A program made the translations under genes and the position numbers. Of a DNA stretch of 64,000 bases, positions 28,029-36,823 are shown piece by piece (position 1 is the stretch's first letter; the number at the start of each line of letters is the position of its first letter). The DNA is from Paenibacillus phytohabitans (lineage in GTDB: Bacteria; Bacillota; Bacilli; Paenibacillales; Paenibacillaceae): positions 1-64,000 of the forward strand of contig NZ_WHOB01000098.1 in the NCBI RefSeq assembly GCF_013141775.1, in the 5' to 3' direction. The notes under the pieces were generated by a model. The model did not search any database, was not told where the DNA came from, and saw only the letters and a program-made list of their open reading frames with translations.

Positions 28029-28114
28029 AAAAAAAGAAGCCGCAGACATAGAGAAAAAAGATTCTCTAAATCGCGGCTTCCTTCATTCTGTGAACAGAAA
28101 TGGGGCAAACCTTA
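28029..28114 (-). promoter_or_regulatory. Conserved leader element with terminator upstream of the UbiD gene
   Basis: In the transcript it reads TAAGGTTTGCCC, a small hairpin (TTCTG-TTCA-CAGAA), TGAAG, then an intrinsic terminator: GAAGCCGC/GCGGCTTC with inner TAGAG/CTCTA and seven Ts (28029-28080). The same order of motifs occurs before ubiX (37401-37481). The pattern fits a riboswitch or protein-controlled attenuator that decides read-through into the UbiD gene. It matches no riboswitch class I know. Confidence 0.72.
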
Positions 28115-28185
28115 TATTGGGGCAGCGGATCTGGATATAATCGGGATCAGCCGGTATAAGTCATCATCACGTAAGCTTAAGTTCC

Positions 28186-28237
28186 ATTATAGTGAAAAAA
28201 AGCGAAAAGTAAATGACTAATGTTATATTATATAACC
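28186..28237 (-). promoter_or_regulatory. GlnR/TnrA-type promoter of the UbiD/BMC unit
   Basis: The box at 28221-28237 (TGTTATATTATATAACC on the plus strand) fits TGTNANAWWWTNTNACA at all but the last fixed position. On the minus strand it precedes -35 TTTACT (28208-28213) and -10 TATAAT (28186-28191) with a 16-bp spacer. The box centre falls about -50 from the expected start, the activating position. The box overlaps the last codons of the AraC gene upstream. Confidence 0.85.
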
Positions 28238-28983
28238 TTACTTCTGATGCGGAAAGTACGTGGGGAGAGTCCGCTCTCTCTTTTGAACATATTGCAGAAT
28301 TGGGCATCATTGACGAATCCGGCAGCGGAAGAGACCTCCGAAATATGCATTTGGGTATGCAGCAGCAGAGATTTGGCATAATCCAGGCGCTTCAGTACAA
28401 GATAACGGTGCGGGGAATGTCCAAATCTTTCCTTGAACAGATGCCGGAAGCGGTCGTAGCTATAACCGGACATTTCTGCCAGAGAGGACACGGAGAGCTT
28501 ATGGCGGTAATGCTCATTCATATAATTCAGCACATACTGCATCTGATCCTCTGCCGGGGAATGGAAATCCGAGGCGGCGAGCAGCCGCTGCAGATACACG
28601 GTAATTTCGCTCATTTGCAGATTCAGCAGCTCGGCGAACCCGTCGCGCTTGCGCTTGAATTCCGCATTCATCCGCTGCAGGGTCTGCAGTACGGTATGTT
28701 CCTTATCATCGTCAAAAACGCCGGATAGTGTATTGATAATCGGATTGCCGCAGTGGAAGCCGACGAACAGCACTTCCGGGCTGGGCTGATGATTCTCGTC
28801 ATGCTTGAAACCTGCCGGAATCAGGCCAAAGGTGAAGGGCCGGAAATGATAGCTGCGTGGTCCAATGCTGCAGGTTCCCTGGCCATGGATATAATACACA
28901 AGCTCGAAACATTCATGCTGATGCGGAGGGATATACGTATTTGCTTCATGCTCTGCATTTACAATATATAGAACACGGTCCAT
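28228..28983 (-). CDS. AraC-family transcriptional regulator beside the BMC locus
   Basis: 251 residues: N-terminal cupin sensor (PPHQHECFELVYYIHGQG) and C-terminal double helix-turn-helix (LSVSSLAEMSGYSYDRFRHLFKERFG; ISEVSSAAGFVNDAQFCNMFKRESG). The ATG follows GGGAGG by about 8 nt. It lies between the UbiD gene (same strand, 293 bp downstream) and the divergent nucleoside-type importer, so it is the best local candidate for a substrate-sensing regulator of both. Effector unknown. Confidence 0.92.
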   Translation of the reverse strand: MDRVLYIVNAEHEANTYIPPHQHECFELVYYIHGQGTCSIGPRSYHFRPFTFGLIPAGFKHDENHQPSPEVLFVGFHCGNPIINTLSGVFDDDKEHTVLQTLQRMNAEFKRKRDGFAELLNLQMSEITVYLQRLLAASDFHSPAEDQMQYVLNYMNEHYRHKLSVSSLAEMSGYSYDRFRHLFKERFGHSPHRYLVLKRLDYAKSLLLHTQMHISEVSSAAGFVNDAQFCNMFKRESGLSPRTFRIRSKVI

Positions 28984-29310
28984 GATGAGCCTCCCTTTAT
29001 CGTCATTTAGCCGAATCGTACAAAAAGATGACCGAAAATATATAAATATTTATCTTTTCTTTTGTTATGATCTTATCAATTAAACCGAAGATTCTCAACT
29101 GGACTGGCCATCTTGTTCGGGTTTATGCGATTTTTTCGAGAAATGTAACATGAAATGTTTGGTTTTCAAGGTAAATTGCTTGTTTTCAGAATTTCAACAG
29201 TCTTTTATTCATGCTGCCCGATGCTATCCGTTAGACAAAACGTGTAATTGGAACTTTATGCTATTTTATCAGCGTTGATCTATTACAAAACAGGGGTGTG
29301 AACTTAGAAA
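28984..29310. other. AT-rich divergent promoter region
   Basis: 327 bp between the AraC gene and the importer operon. It must carry both promoters, but I could not assign -35/-10 elements with confidence. No purine riboswitch core and no good GlnR/TnrA box were found. Confidence 0.45.
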
Positions 29311-30447
29311 ATGAAAAAGAAGATGCTCGCTTTATTGCTGATGGCGGTTATGGTACTGGTCACTGCATGCGGAAACAACACGTCCGGCAATGGAAATGCG
29401 GTCAACTCCGGAACAAATGCTGAAGGCGGAGAGGCTGCTGCAGGGGACAAGCTCAAGGTTGTACTGCTTATTCCGGGAACGCTGGGCGACAAGTCGTTTT
29501 TTGATGCGGCGAACAGCGGCCTGCAAAAAGTGAAGGACGAGCTCGGCGCCGAAACAAAAGTGGTCGAAATGGGCGCGGACAAGACGAAGTGGGAACCTAC
29601 CTTTAATGATATTGCTGCTGAGGATTGGGATGTTGTCATCTCGGGCGGCTCGGAAATTACGGAAATGTTCAATGCAACGGCTGAGGCGAATCCGGATAAA
29701 AAATTCATCAACTACGATACCGATATCGATGAAGCGCCTGAAAATATGTACAATATGTCGTATTCGACCAATGAGGTCTCTTTCCTGGCAGGGGCGGCAG
29801 CCGCACTTGCAACACAGTCTGATATGCCGAATGCCAACCCGGAGAATGTGATCGGATTCCTGGGCGGGATGGATATCCCCGGCATTAATGCTTTTCTGGT
29901 GGGCTACATCCAGGGCGCACAGTATGTTGATCCGGATGTAAAGGTAGCTGTATCCTATGCAGGAGATTTCGTGAACCCTGCCAAAGGCAAGGAATTGTCG
30001 CTGATCCAGTACAACTCGGGTGTGGATATTATTTTCAACGTAGCCGGCGGTACGGGACTGGGAATCTTTGATGCAGCCAAGGAAAAGACTAAATATGCTA
30101 TCGGTGTTGATTCGGACCAGGCGCTGCTGCTAAAAGATACGGATAGTGAAAAGGCAAACCTGATTGTCACTTCCGCGATTAAAAAGATCGATACGGCCAT
30201 TCTCGGCGCTGTGAAAAAACTGCAGGACGGGACGCTTGAGATGGGCAAACGCGATGTGCTCGGCTTCGTTGAAGACGGCGTAGGCATTGCGGAGAATGAC
30301 ATTTACAAAGACGTATTCCCGGCAGATCTTCAGGCTAAGGTGGAAGAAGTGAAGCAGAAGCTGATTAATAAGGAAGTTACCGTCGACAATGCGATGGGCA
30401 TGGAAACGGCTGAAGTCGAAGCAATCCGCAATGCCGTGAAGCCTTAA
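29311..30447 (+). CDS. BMP-family nucleoside-binding lipoprotein
   Basis: 378-residue lipoprotein with lipobox VTAC near residue 20 and a basic membrane protein (BMP/Med/PnrA) periplasmic-binding fold: GTLGDKSFFDAANSGL, YDTDIDEAPENMY, GFLGGMDIPGINAF and GVDSDQA. Proteins of this family bind purine or pyrimidine nucleosides (B. subtilis NupN, Treponema PnrA). It is the first gene of an ABC importer operon and lies beside nucleoside hydrolase and nucleobase-catabolism genes, so a nucleoside or related heterocycle is the likely ligand. Confidence 0.93.
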   Translation: MKKKMLALLLMAVMVLVTACGNNTSGNGNAVNSGTNAEGGEAAAGDKLKVVLLIPGTLGDKSFFDAANSGLQKVKDELGAETKVVEMGADKTKWEPTFNDIAAEDWDVVISGGSEITEMFNATAEANPDKKFINYDTDIDEAPENMYNMSYSTNEVSFLAGAAAALATQSDMPNANPENVIGFLGGMDIPGINAFLVGYIQGAQYVDPDVKVAVSYAGDFVNPAKGKELSLIQYNSGVDIIFNVAGGTGLGIFDAAKEKTKYAIGVDSDQALLLKDTDSEKANLIVTSAIKKIDTAILGAVKKLQDGTLEMGKRDVLGFVEDGVGIAENDIYKDVFPADLQAKVEEVKQKLINKEVTVDNAMGMETAEVEAIRNAVKP

Positions 30448-30496
30448 GACTATTGATCAAACATACTTTATAAAATGAAAATGCGTATGCAGCTCT

Positions 30497-30543
30497 GCAG
30501 TTGGAGGCTCTTCTCTTTGGGAGAGCTCCAGCTGCCTATTTTT
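30497..30543 (+). terminator. Intercistronic hairpin after the binding-protein gene
   Basis: GCAGTTGGAG pairs with CTCCAGCTGC around an inner CTCT/AGAG stem, followed by CTATTTTT. It probably stops most transcripts, or protects the 3' end, so that the binding protein is made in excess over the ATPase and permeases. Confidence 0.75.
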
Positions 30544-30577
30544 GCAGACCACCCAAGTTGAAAGGCGTTGATGACCC

Positions 30578-32140
30578 ATGGCAAATGCTCTGCTGGAAAT
30601 GCGGGGAATCACCAAAGTATACCCGAACGGCGTTGTTGCCAATAAGGATGTCGGATTCTCCCTGCGGGAGGGCGAAATCCATGCGATCGCGGGAGAGAAT
30701 GGAGCCGGTAAATCGACTCTGATGAAAATCATGTTTGGGATGGAGGAGCCGAGTGAAGGCGCGATCTATATCCGGGGAGAACAAGTGAAGCTGCAGTCCC
30801 CGCAGGACGCAATTGACCGCGGCATCGGCATGGTTCATCAGCATTTCATGCTGGTGCCTTCTTTTACTGTGGCCGAAAATATGGTGCTGGGCATGGAGCC
30901 TAGAAAAGGTGTGGGCTTCAATGCTGGTGAAGCGGTGCGTCTGACGGAGGAAACGGCACGCAAATATAACCTCTCGGTAAACGCCAGGGCTAAGGTGGAG
31001 GATCTGTCGGTCGGCATGAAGCAGAAGGTGGAAATTCTGAAGGCGCTGGTTCGCGGGGCCAAAATCCTCATCCTCGACGAGCCGACCGCCGTGCTGACTC
31101 CGCAGGAAACAGAGGAGCTGTTCCATGAGCTGCAGCAGCTTAAGGAGCAGGGCCACACCATCGTGTTTATCTCCCACAAGCTGAAGGAAGTTAAAGCAAT
31201 CTGTGACCGGATTACCATTATGCGCGGCGGCAGGAGCGAAGGAGTCTTCCAGACCCGCGAGGTGACGGAGCAGGGAATTTCCAGGCTGATGGTCGGCCGC
31301 GATGTCGTGCTGAAGTACGACAAGGACAGCATTCCGCACGGCAAGCCGGTGCTTAGGGTAGAGCAGCTGGCTGTTTCGGACAGTCAGGGCAAAGCACTCC
31401 TCGCGGAGATTAGCTTCTCGGTCCGCGAAGGCCAGATTGTCGGCATCGCCGGCGTCGAAGGGAACGGACAGACGCAGCTGATTGAAGCGCTGACCGGTGG
31501 TCTGCGCGGCGTCTCCGGCAGTGGGGCGGTTAGTGTAAAAGGCACGGATATCCGCGGGCTGGATATTCTGGGCATCCGCAGCCTGGGCGTATCTTATATC
31601 CCGGAGGACCGGATGCGGCAGGGCTCCGCCGGAGACGCCAGCATTGCCGACAACCTGATCTCTACGCGGTACCGTTCGAAGGACATGAATAAGGGGCCTT
31701 TTCTCCACAGCTCCAAAATTGCTGCTCTGGCGTCATCGCTGGTAGAAGAATTCAAAGTGCGCTGCTCCGGCACCCGGCAGCCGGTCGGCATGCTGTCCGG
31801 CGGCAATATGCAGAAGGTGGTCGTTGCAAGGGAGTGCTCCACGAATCCGCAGCTGTTGATCGCTGAGCAGCCGACCCGGGGTGTGGATATCGGGGCTGCG
31901 CAATTCATTCATCAGAAGCTGCTGGAGTTGCGCTCGGACAAATGCGCCATAGTTCTGGTATCGGCGGATCTGAATGAAATTCTGGAGCTGAGCGACAGTC
32001 TTCTTGTGATGTACGAGGGGCAGATCGTTGCGTATTTCGATAATCCTTCTGCCGTGAGTGAGGAAGAGCTGGGACTCTATATGCTGGGAATTAACCGGCA
32101 GGACAAAGAGCAGACCGGGAGGGCCTTAAATCATGTTTAG
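30578..32140 (+). CDS. Nucleoside ABC transporter ATPase (two ABC domains)
   Basis: 520-residue protein with two ABC cassettes, as in B. subtilis NupO and sugar importers of the RbsA type. First Walker A GENGAGKST (about 40), signature LSVGMKQKVEILKAL, Walker B ILILDEPTAVL; the second cassette has the degenerate GVEGNGQTQ Walker A, LSGGNMQKVVVAREC, and LLIAEQPTRGVD. The CDS end overlaps the next permease by 8 nt. Confidence 0.95.
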   Translation: MANALLEMRGITKVYPNGVVANKDVGFSLREGEIHAIAGENGAGKSTLMKIMFGMEEPSEGAIYIRGEQVKLQSPQDAIDRGIGMVHQHFMLVPSFTVAENMVLGMEPRKGVGFNAGEAVRLTEETARKYNLSVNARAKVEDLSVGMKQKVEILKALVRGAKILILDEPTAVLTPQETEELFHELQQLKEQGHTIVFISHKLKEVKAICDRITIMRGGRSEGVFQTREVTEQGISRLMVGRDVVLKYDKDSIPHGKPVLRVEQLAVSDSQGKALLAEISFSVREGQIVGIAGVEGNGQTQLIEALTGGLRGVSGSGAVSVKGTDIRGLDILGIRSLGVSYIPEDRMRQGSAGDASIADNLISTRYRSKDMNKGPFLHSSKIAALASSLVEEFKVRCSGTRQPVGMLSGGNMQKVVVARECSTNPQLLIAEQPTRGVDIGAAQFIHQKLLELRSDKCAIVLVSADLNEILELSDSLLVMYEGQIVAYFDNPSAVSEEELGLYMLGINRQDKEQTGRALNHV

Positions 32141-33179
32141 AGCTAAATATTTTGAGGCAATCCGGACGGCAGCGGTTATTGTCATTGCGCTGATTATCGC
32201 ATTCCTGATTATCTCGCTGGTCAGTGACCAGCCGCTGAAGACGATTGGTATTTTCCTGCTGGAGCCGTTCTCCACCAAGGGGCATATCGGCAATGTCATT
32301 GAGATGGCCATTCCGCTAATGTTCACCGGCCTTGCCGTCTCGTTGTTGTTCCGGGCCAATATGTTCAACCTGGGGGCAGAGGGAATCTTTTATTTCTCCG
32401 GTGTCGTGGCCTCTGTACTGGCGATTCATCTCAGTCTGAACAGCTGGCTGCATCCGCTGGTAGCAATATTGGCAGGCTCTATCACAGGGGCGCTTCTGTC
32501 AGCCATTCCCGGAATTCTCAAAGCGAAGTGGAACGCCAATGAACTGGTGACCTCGCTGATGTTCAATAATATCCTGTTCGGGGTGGGGCTATACCTGCTG
32601 AACTATCATCTGCGGGATGCCAAGGCCTTCGCCAACGTTTCGTTTAAATTCGAGAAAACTGCGCAACTGAGTAAGCTTTTTGCAGGCACACGGATTCATA
32701 CCGGACTTATTATTGTATTGGTGCTGATTGTACTGGCCCATCTGTTCCTCTACCGGACCAAATGGGGCTATGAGCTGCGGATGACAGGTGTCAACCGGGA
32801 GTTTGCCCGTTACTCGGGCATGAAGACTGCCAAGGTTATCATTCTCGTGCATCTGATCGCCGGGTTTATTGCCGGGATGGGCGGCTCGGTGGAAGTACTC
32901 GGGATGTACAGCCGCTTTCAGTGGACGTCTTTGCCGGGCTATGGCCTGGATGGTGCCCTGGTGGCGATGTTGGCCAAGAACAATCCGCTGTCTGTCATTG
33001 TCTCTGCGCTCTTCCTGGCCTATATCCGTATTGGAGCCGATCTGATGGCGCGGCTGTCCGATGTGCCGTCCGAGATGATCTCGATCATTCAGGCTGTGAT
33101 TATCCTGCTGATTTCGGCTGAGCAGTTCCTCAAGTTCTGGAAGAACCGCATGCTGCTGAAGGAGGCGAAGGAAGCATGA
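32133..33179 (+). CDS. Nucleoside ABC transporter permease 1
   Basis: 348-residue BPD_transp_2-type permease with about 9-10 helices, like NupP. Typical segment FNLGAEGIFYFSGVVAS and the cytoplasmic loop GYELRMTGVNREFARYSGM. It overlaps both neighbours (8 nt upstream, 4 nt downstream), showing tight translational coupling. Confidence 0.95.
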   Translation: MFRAKYFEAIRTAAVIVIALIIAFLIISLVSDQPLKTIGIFLLEPFSTKGHIGNVIEMAIPLMFTGLAVSLLFRANMFNLGAEGIFYFSGVVASVLAIHLSLNSWLHPLVAILAGSITGALLSAIPGILKAKWNANELVTSLMFNNILFGVGLYLLNYHLRDAKAFANVSFKFEKTAQLSKLFAGTRIHTGLIIVLVLIVLAHLFLYRTKWGYELRMTGVNREFARYSGMKTAKVIILVHLIAGFIAGMGGSVEVLGMYSRFQWTSLPGYGLDGALVAMLAKNNPLSVIVSALFLAYIRIGADLMARLSDVPSEMISIIQAVIILLISAEQFLKFWKNRMLLKEAKEA

Positions 33180-34114
33180 ACAGTCTGCTGGATGTCATTC
33201 TGACGACGGATTTTGCCTTCTCTGTACTGCGTGTGACAACACCTATCCTGTTCGCTGCACTGGGAGCGCTCATCTCGAACCGTGCCGGAATCATCAACAT
33301 CGGGATGGAAGGGATTATGCTGGTCTCGGCTCTGGCCGGTGTTATTGTCAGCGCCTATACGCATAGCGCCTGGGTCGGGCTGCTGGGTGCGGTATTATCG
33401 GGAACGCTGATTGCCGGGATTTTGGCCTTTTTCACCTTGAAATTCAAGACACATATCATTCTAGGCGGTGTGGCGATTAATATGTTCGCCTCAGGCGGAA
33501 CGGTGTTTATTCTGTATCTGCTCAGCGGGGACAAGGGTTCATCGACCTCCTTGGCGAGCAAAGTATTGCCGAGTGTGCAGATTCCGCTGCTGAAGGATAT
33601 TCCGGTGCTGGGTCCGATTCTGTCGGGACATCACATTCTGACTTATTTCTCGATTCTGTCTGTGCTTGTGGTCTATTATCTGCTGAACCGCACCCCGCTG
33701 GGGCTGCGTATCCGCTCGGTTGGCGAGAATCCGCATGCGGCCCAGTCGGTTGGAGTCAGCGTGGTCCGGATCCAGTACACGGCGCTGCTGCTCAGCGGCT
33801 TCTTCGCCAGTCTGGGCGGAGCTTATATGTCGATGGGCTATTTGTCGCTGTTCACCCGTGATATGGTGGCCGGCCGGGGCTGGATTGCGATTGCTGCTGA
33901 ATCCATGGGCCGGAGCACAACCGTAGGAACAGCGCTAACCTCGCTGCTCTTCGGCGCAGCCGATGCGCTCTCCAATGCCCTGCAGGTGCTGAAGATTCCG
34001 GCGGAGCTGATCGCCACGCTTCCTTACGTGGCGACGGTAGTGGGGCTGATTATATACGCGGTCTCGGAGACAAGGAAGAAGAACAAGAAGCTTAAGACTA
34101 CTACCACCAAATAG
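33176..34114 (+). CDS. Nucleoside ABC transporter permease 2
   Basis: 312-residue partner permease, like NupQ: GALISNRAGIINIGMEGIM, LGLRIRSVGENPHAAQSVGV, and the C-terminal lysine-rich tail. It completes a lipoprotein-ATPase-permease-permease importer. Confidence 0.95.
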   Translation: MNSLLDVILTTDFAFSVLRVTTPILFAALGALISNRAGIINIGMEGIMLVSALAGVIVSAYTHSAWVGLLGAVLSGTLIAGILAFFTLKFKTHIILGGVAINMFASGGTVFILYLLSGDKGSSTSLASKVLPSVQIPLLKDIPVLGPILSGHHILTYFSILSVLVVYYLLNRTPLGLRIRSVGENPHAAQSVGVSVVRIQYTALLLSGFFASLGGAYMSMGYLSLFTRDMVAGRGWIAIAAESMGRSTTVGTALTSLLFGAADALSNALQVLKIPAELIATLPYVATVVGLIIYAVSETRKKNKKLKTTTTK

Positions 34115-34179
34115 TTGAGGCTATAGGTAGCCTTAATACAACGAAATAGATAGAAAGACAAGCAAGTGGTAGTAACGGA

Positions 34180-34330
34180 GGGGAAGTTTGAACTGGAGGA
34201 GCGTAAGCGACCGCCTTTGTCTGCGGATTTCAACCCAAAAACGACGGTAAAAATACAAGAAATCTGCAGACAACAGCGGCCGGAAGTCCAAATGTTCACC
34301 GCAGTGACGGCCAAGCTTCAAGTTCAAATC
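34180..34330. repeat. MITE-like palindromic element
   Basis: A 24-bp imperfect inverted repeat (34208-34231 with 34259-34282; TTTGTCTGCGGATTTC with GAAATCTGCAGACAA) nested inside an outer pair TTTGAACT/AGTTCAAA (34187-34194 and 34321-34328). It has no coding potential, sits between co-directional genes, and looks like a mobile palindrome. Confidence 0.65.
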
Positions 34331-34360
34331 TATTATTAAACCTACAAGGGAGCGACAACG

Positions 34361-35317
34361 ATGCCAACACCTATCATAATTGACTGCGATCCGGGGCATG
34401 ATGACGCGATTGCCATTCTGCTTGCGCTGGCTCATCCCGGGCAGCTGGAGATCCGGGGCATTACCACGGTTGGCGGCAACCAGGTTCTGGATAAAATCAC
34501 TGATAATGCACTCAAGGTGCTTAGCTTTGTAAATGCCGATATTCCCGTAGCCAAGGGAGCGGCGGCTCCGCTGCTTGGCAAGCTGGTAACCGGAGAAGCA
34601 GCGCATGGGGAGTCCGGCATGGACGGCCCCGCGCTTCCGGCGAGCAAGTTCAAGCCGGTGGAACAGGGAGCGGTAGAATTCATGCTGGAGATTATCCGCG
34701 CATCTGAAGAGAAGATTACCCTGGTGCCTACAGCTCCGCTAACGAATATCGCCCTCCTGATTACCGCTTATCCGGAAGTGAAGGACAGAATCGAGAAGAT
34801 CTCTCTGATGGGCGGCGGGCTCGCCTATGGAAATGTGACCCGGACGGCGGAGTTTAATATATATGTCGACCCGGAGGCAGCGCGGATTGTCTTTGAATCC
34901 GGGATTCCCATTGTAATGAGCGGACTGGATGTAACGGATAAGGCGGCGATTTTTGAAGAGGAGATTCAGGAGTTGAAGACCCGTGGACCCGTATCGGTAA
35001 TGGTCGGAGAGCTGCTGGATTTCTATTCGATCTACGGCAAAAAGATGGGTTATATCGGCAATGCGCTGCATGACCCGTGCGCGATTGCCTGGCTGCTGCA
35101 TCCGGAGCTATTCGAATCGGAGCATCTGCATGTTACGGTGGAGACCGAAGGCAAGCTGACCCGGGGGATGACTGTTGCCGACCGGCGCAAGAAGCCGGAG
35201 CAGCCTGCCAATACAGAGGTGCTGCTCGGCGTAGAGCGTGAAGCCTTTATCAAGCTGCTGTTTGATTCACTGGAGCGGTTAGACCGCGGGCTCCTGCCTG
35301 CGGCGGGAGCATTGTAG
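34361..35317 (+). CDS. Inosine/uridine-preferring nucleoside hydrolase
   Basis: 318-residue N-ribohydrolase that splits nucleosides into ribose and base. The calcium and ribose site DCDPGHDD (8-15) is intact, followed by LVPTAPLTNIALL, GGGLAYGNVTRTAEFNIYVDPEAA, and the C-terminal LHDPCAIAWLL with the conserved histidine and aspartate. ATG follows AAGGGAG. Next to the importer, it would release the base fed to the catabolic enzymes. Base preference cannot be read safely. Confidence 0.95.
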   Translation: MPTPIIIDCDPGHDDAIAILLALAHPGQLEIRGITTVGGNQVLDKITDNALKVLSFVNADIPVAKGAAAPLLGKLVTGEAAHGESGMDGPALPASKFKPVEQGAVEFMLEIIRASEEKITLVPTAPLTNIALLITAYPEVKDRIEKISLMGGGLAYGNVTRTAEFNIYVDPEAARIVFESGIPIVMSGLDVTDKAAIFEEEIQELKTRGPVSVMVGELLDFYSIYGKKMGYIGNALHDPCAIAWLLHPELFESEHLHVTVETEGKLTRGMTVADRRKKPEQPANTEVLLGVEREAFIKLLFDSLERLDRGLLPAAGAL

Positions 35318-35320
35318 CGG

Positions 35321-36712
35321 ATGGCAGGCTGGGAACGTCTGCAGGAGACGGTGCGGCTGGAGCTGCAGCAGCGGATTGAGGAAGGCTGCCGGCCAGGCAG
35401 TCTGGCAGAGAAGCTGGCTGCTGCCGGAAGTGATGAGGGCAAGCTCATGGAGGTATACCGGGAGCTGATGGCCCTTCCCGTGGCTGCCGACTTTCCTTAC
35501 GAGGAGCCTTCGGATCTGGCGTCGATCAGACGGCTGCGCCCCGGAGGTCCGCGTAAGCTTACGGTGAATTGGACACCGGAAGAGTGGAGGGACAGGTTCT
35601 ATGGAGCATGGCTTGGCCGGAGTGTAGGCTGTGCGCTGGGCAAGCCGCTGGAATACTGGGATTATCTGTACGGGAAGGACGGCCGTACTGGCTGGGAGAA
35701 CATCGAGCTGTGGTTCCGCGGCGCGGATGCCTGGCCGATTACAGGGTATACACCTGAGTATTCTACGGCCCGGGCGGAATACGGTCTGGGCTTAAGCGAC
35801 TGGTCATTCACCAGTACCCGGGAGAAGATCAGCTACATGGAGAGTGACGACGATATCCGTTATACGGTCCTCGGTCTGATGCTGCTGGAGCAGAAAGGGC
35901 TGGACTGGGATTCCTGGGATATCGGCAAGCTGTGGCACGGGCATCTGACCTACAGCCAGGTATGTACAGCAGAAACACAGGCCTATATGAACTTTGCCGG
36001 CGAAACCTCCCATCTGCACGGAGAGAAGCCGGAGGATTGGCCGCTGCGGCAGGAGCGGGTGCGCATGCATCTGAATCCGTACCGCGAATGGATCGGGGCG
36101 GCCATCCGTGCGGACGCCTTGGCCTATGGAGCAGCCGGGAATCCCGAGCTTGCGGCGGAGCTGGGCTGGCGGGATGCCTCCTTCTCCCATGTGAAGAACG
36201 GGATCTACGGTGAAATGTTCAATGCTGCAATGATCTCTGCTGCGTTCGCGGGCCTCGACAATGAAGAGATTATAGAGATTGGGCTGAGCGAAATTCCGCA
36301 GACGAGCAGACTGGCCGGGGATGTGCGGACCGGAATAGCCATTGCACAGGAAGCGGGCAGCGAGCGGGAGCTTGTCAGCAGGCTATGGGACCGGTTCAGC
36401 CATTATGACCCGGTGCATACCAATAACAACGCCGCCATCGTTGCAGCTTCGCTTATATACGGCGGCAATGACTTCGAGAAAGCCGTGGTTACCTCTGTCT
36501 CTGCCGGGATGGATACCGACTGCAACGGTGCCACAGTCGGCTCCATTATGGGAGCGAAGCTGGGCGCAGCCCGGCTTCCCGCCAGTTGGACCGCACCGCT
36601 GAATGATCTGCTGTACGCGGATCTGCCGGGCTTCCACCCGATTGCGATTTCGGAGGTTGCCGAGCGGAGCTATCAGGTGTTCCTGAAGATCCGTGCAGAG
36701 CTGGGAGAATAG
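35321..36712 (+). CDS. ADP-ribosylglycohydrolase-family protein
   Basis: 463 residues; the ARH/DraG fold starts near residue 90 (FYGAWLGRSVGCALGKPLEYW). Metal-binding motifs are visible: ESDDDIRYTVLGL (in place of the common DDT motif) and AGMDTDCNGATVGSI near the C-terminus. Related proteins remove ADP-ribose, but many genomic neighbours are nucleoside or sugar catabolic genes, so hydrolysis of an unusual N-glycoside is possible here. It starts 3 nt after the nucleoside hydrolase stop, so the two are co-expressed. Confidence 0.88.
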   Translation: MAGWERLQETVRLELQQRIEEGCRPGSLAEKLAAAGSDEGKLMEVYRELMALPVAADFPYEEPSDLASIRRLRPGGPRKLTVNWTPEEWRDRFYGAWLGRSVGCALGKPLEYWDYLYGKDGRTGWENIELWFRGADAWPITGYTPEYSTARAEYGLGLSDWSFTSTREKISYMESDDDIRYTVLGLMLLEQKGLDWDSWDIGKLWHGHLTYSQVCTAETQAYMNFAGETSHLHGEKPEDWPLRQERVRMHLNPYREWIGAAIRADALAYGAAGNPELAAELGWRDASFSHVKNGIYGEMFNAAMISAAFAGLDNEEIIEIGLSEIPQTSRLAGDVRTGIAIAQEAGSERELVSRLWDRFSHYDPVHTNNNAAIVAASLIYGGNDFEKAVVTSVSAGMDTDCNGATVGSIMGAKLGAARLPASWTAPLNDLLYADLPGFHPIAISEVAERSYQVFLKIRAELGE

Positions 36713-36748
36713 GATTAGCTTGGCTTTCATACATTATTTTTCTTAAAA

Positions 36749-36798
36749 GAACAGGGAAGCCCGCAGCCATGCCACACTGGCTGCGGGCTTCCCTGTTC
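36749..36798. terminator. Bidirectional terminator, 21-bp perfect stem
   Basis: GAACAGGGAAGCCCGCAGCCA (36749-36769) pairs perfectly with 36778-36798 around an 8-nt loop, between the convergent glycohydrolase and ubiX genes. T tracts are short. Confidence 0.88.
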
Positions 36799-36823
36799 TC
36801 GGCAGAAGGCCGGCACAGCCCTC

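Noticed and set aside
28029-28114. LicT/SacT-type antiterminator site or ANTAR-type twin hairpins as explanation for the ubiD/ubiX leaders
   Set aside because: The small hairpin has a 4-nt loop without the ANTAR hexaloop pattern, and the sequence does not fit the BglG-family site in the transcribed direction.
28984-29310. Purine riboswitch or GlnR/TnrA box before the nucleoside importer
   Set aside because: The purine aptamer core is absent, and the best box-like stretch near 29063 misses several fixed positions.
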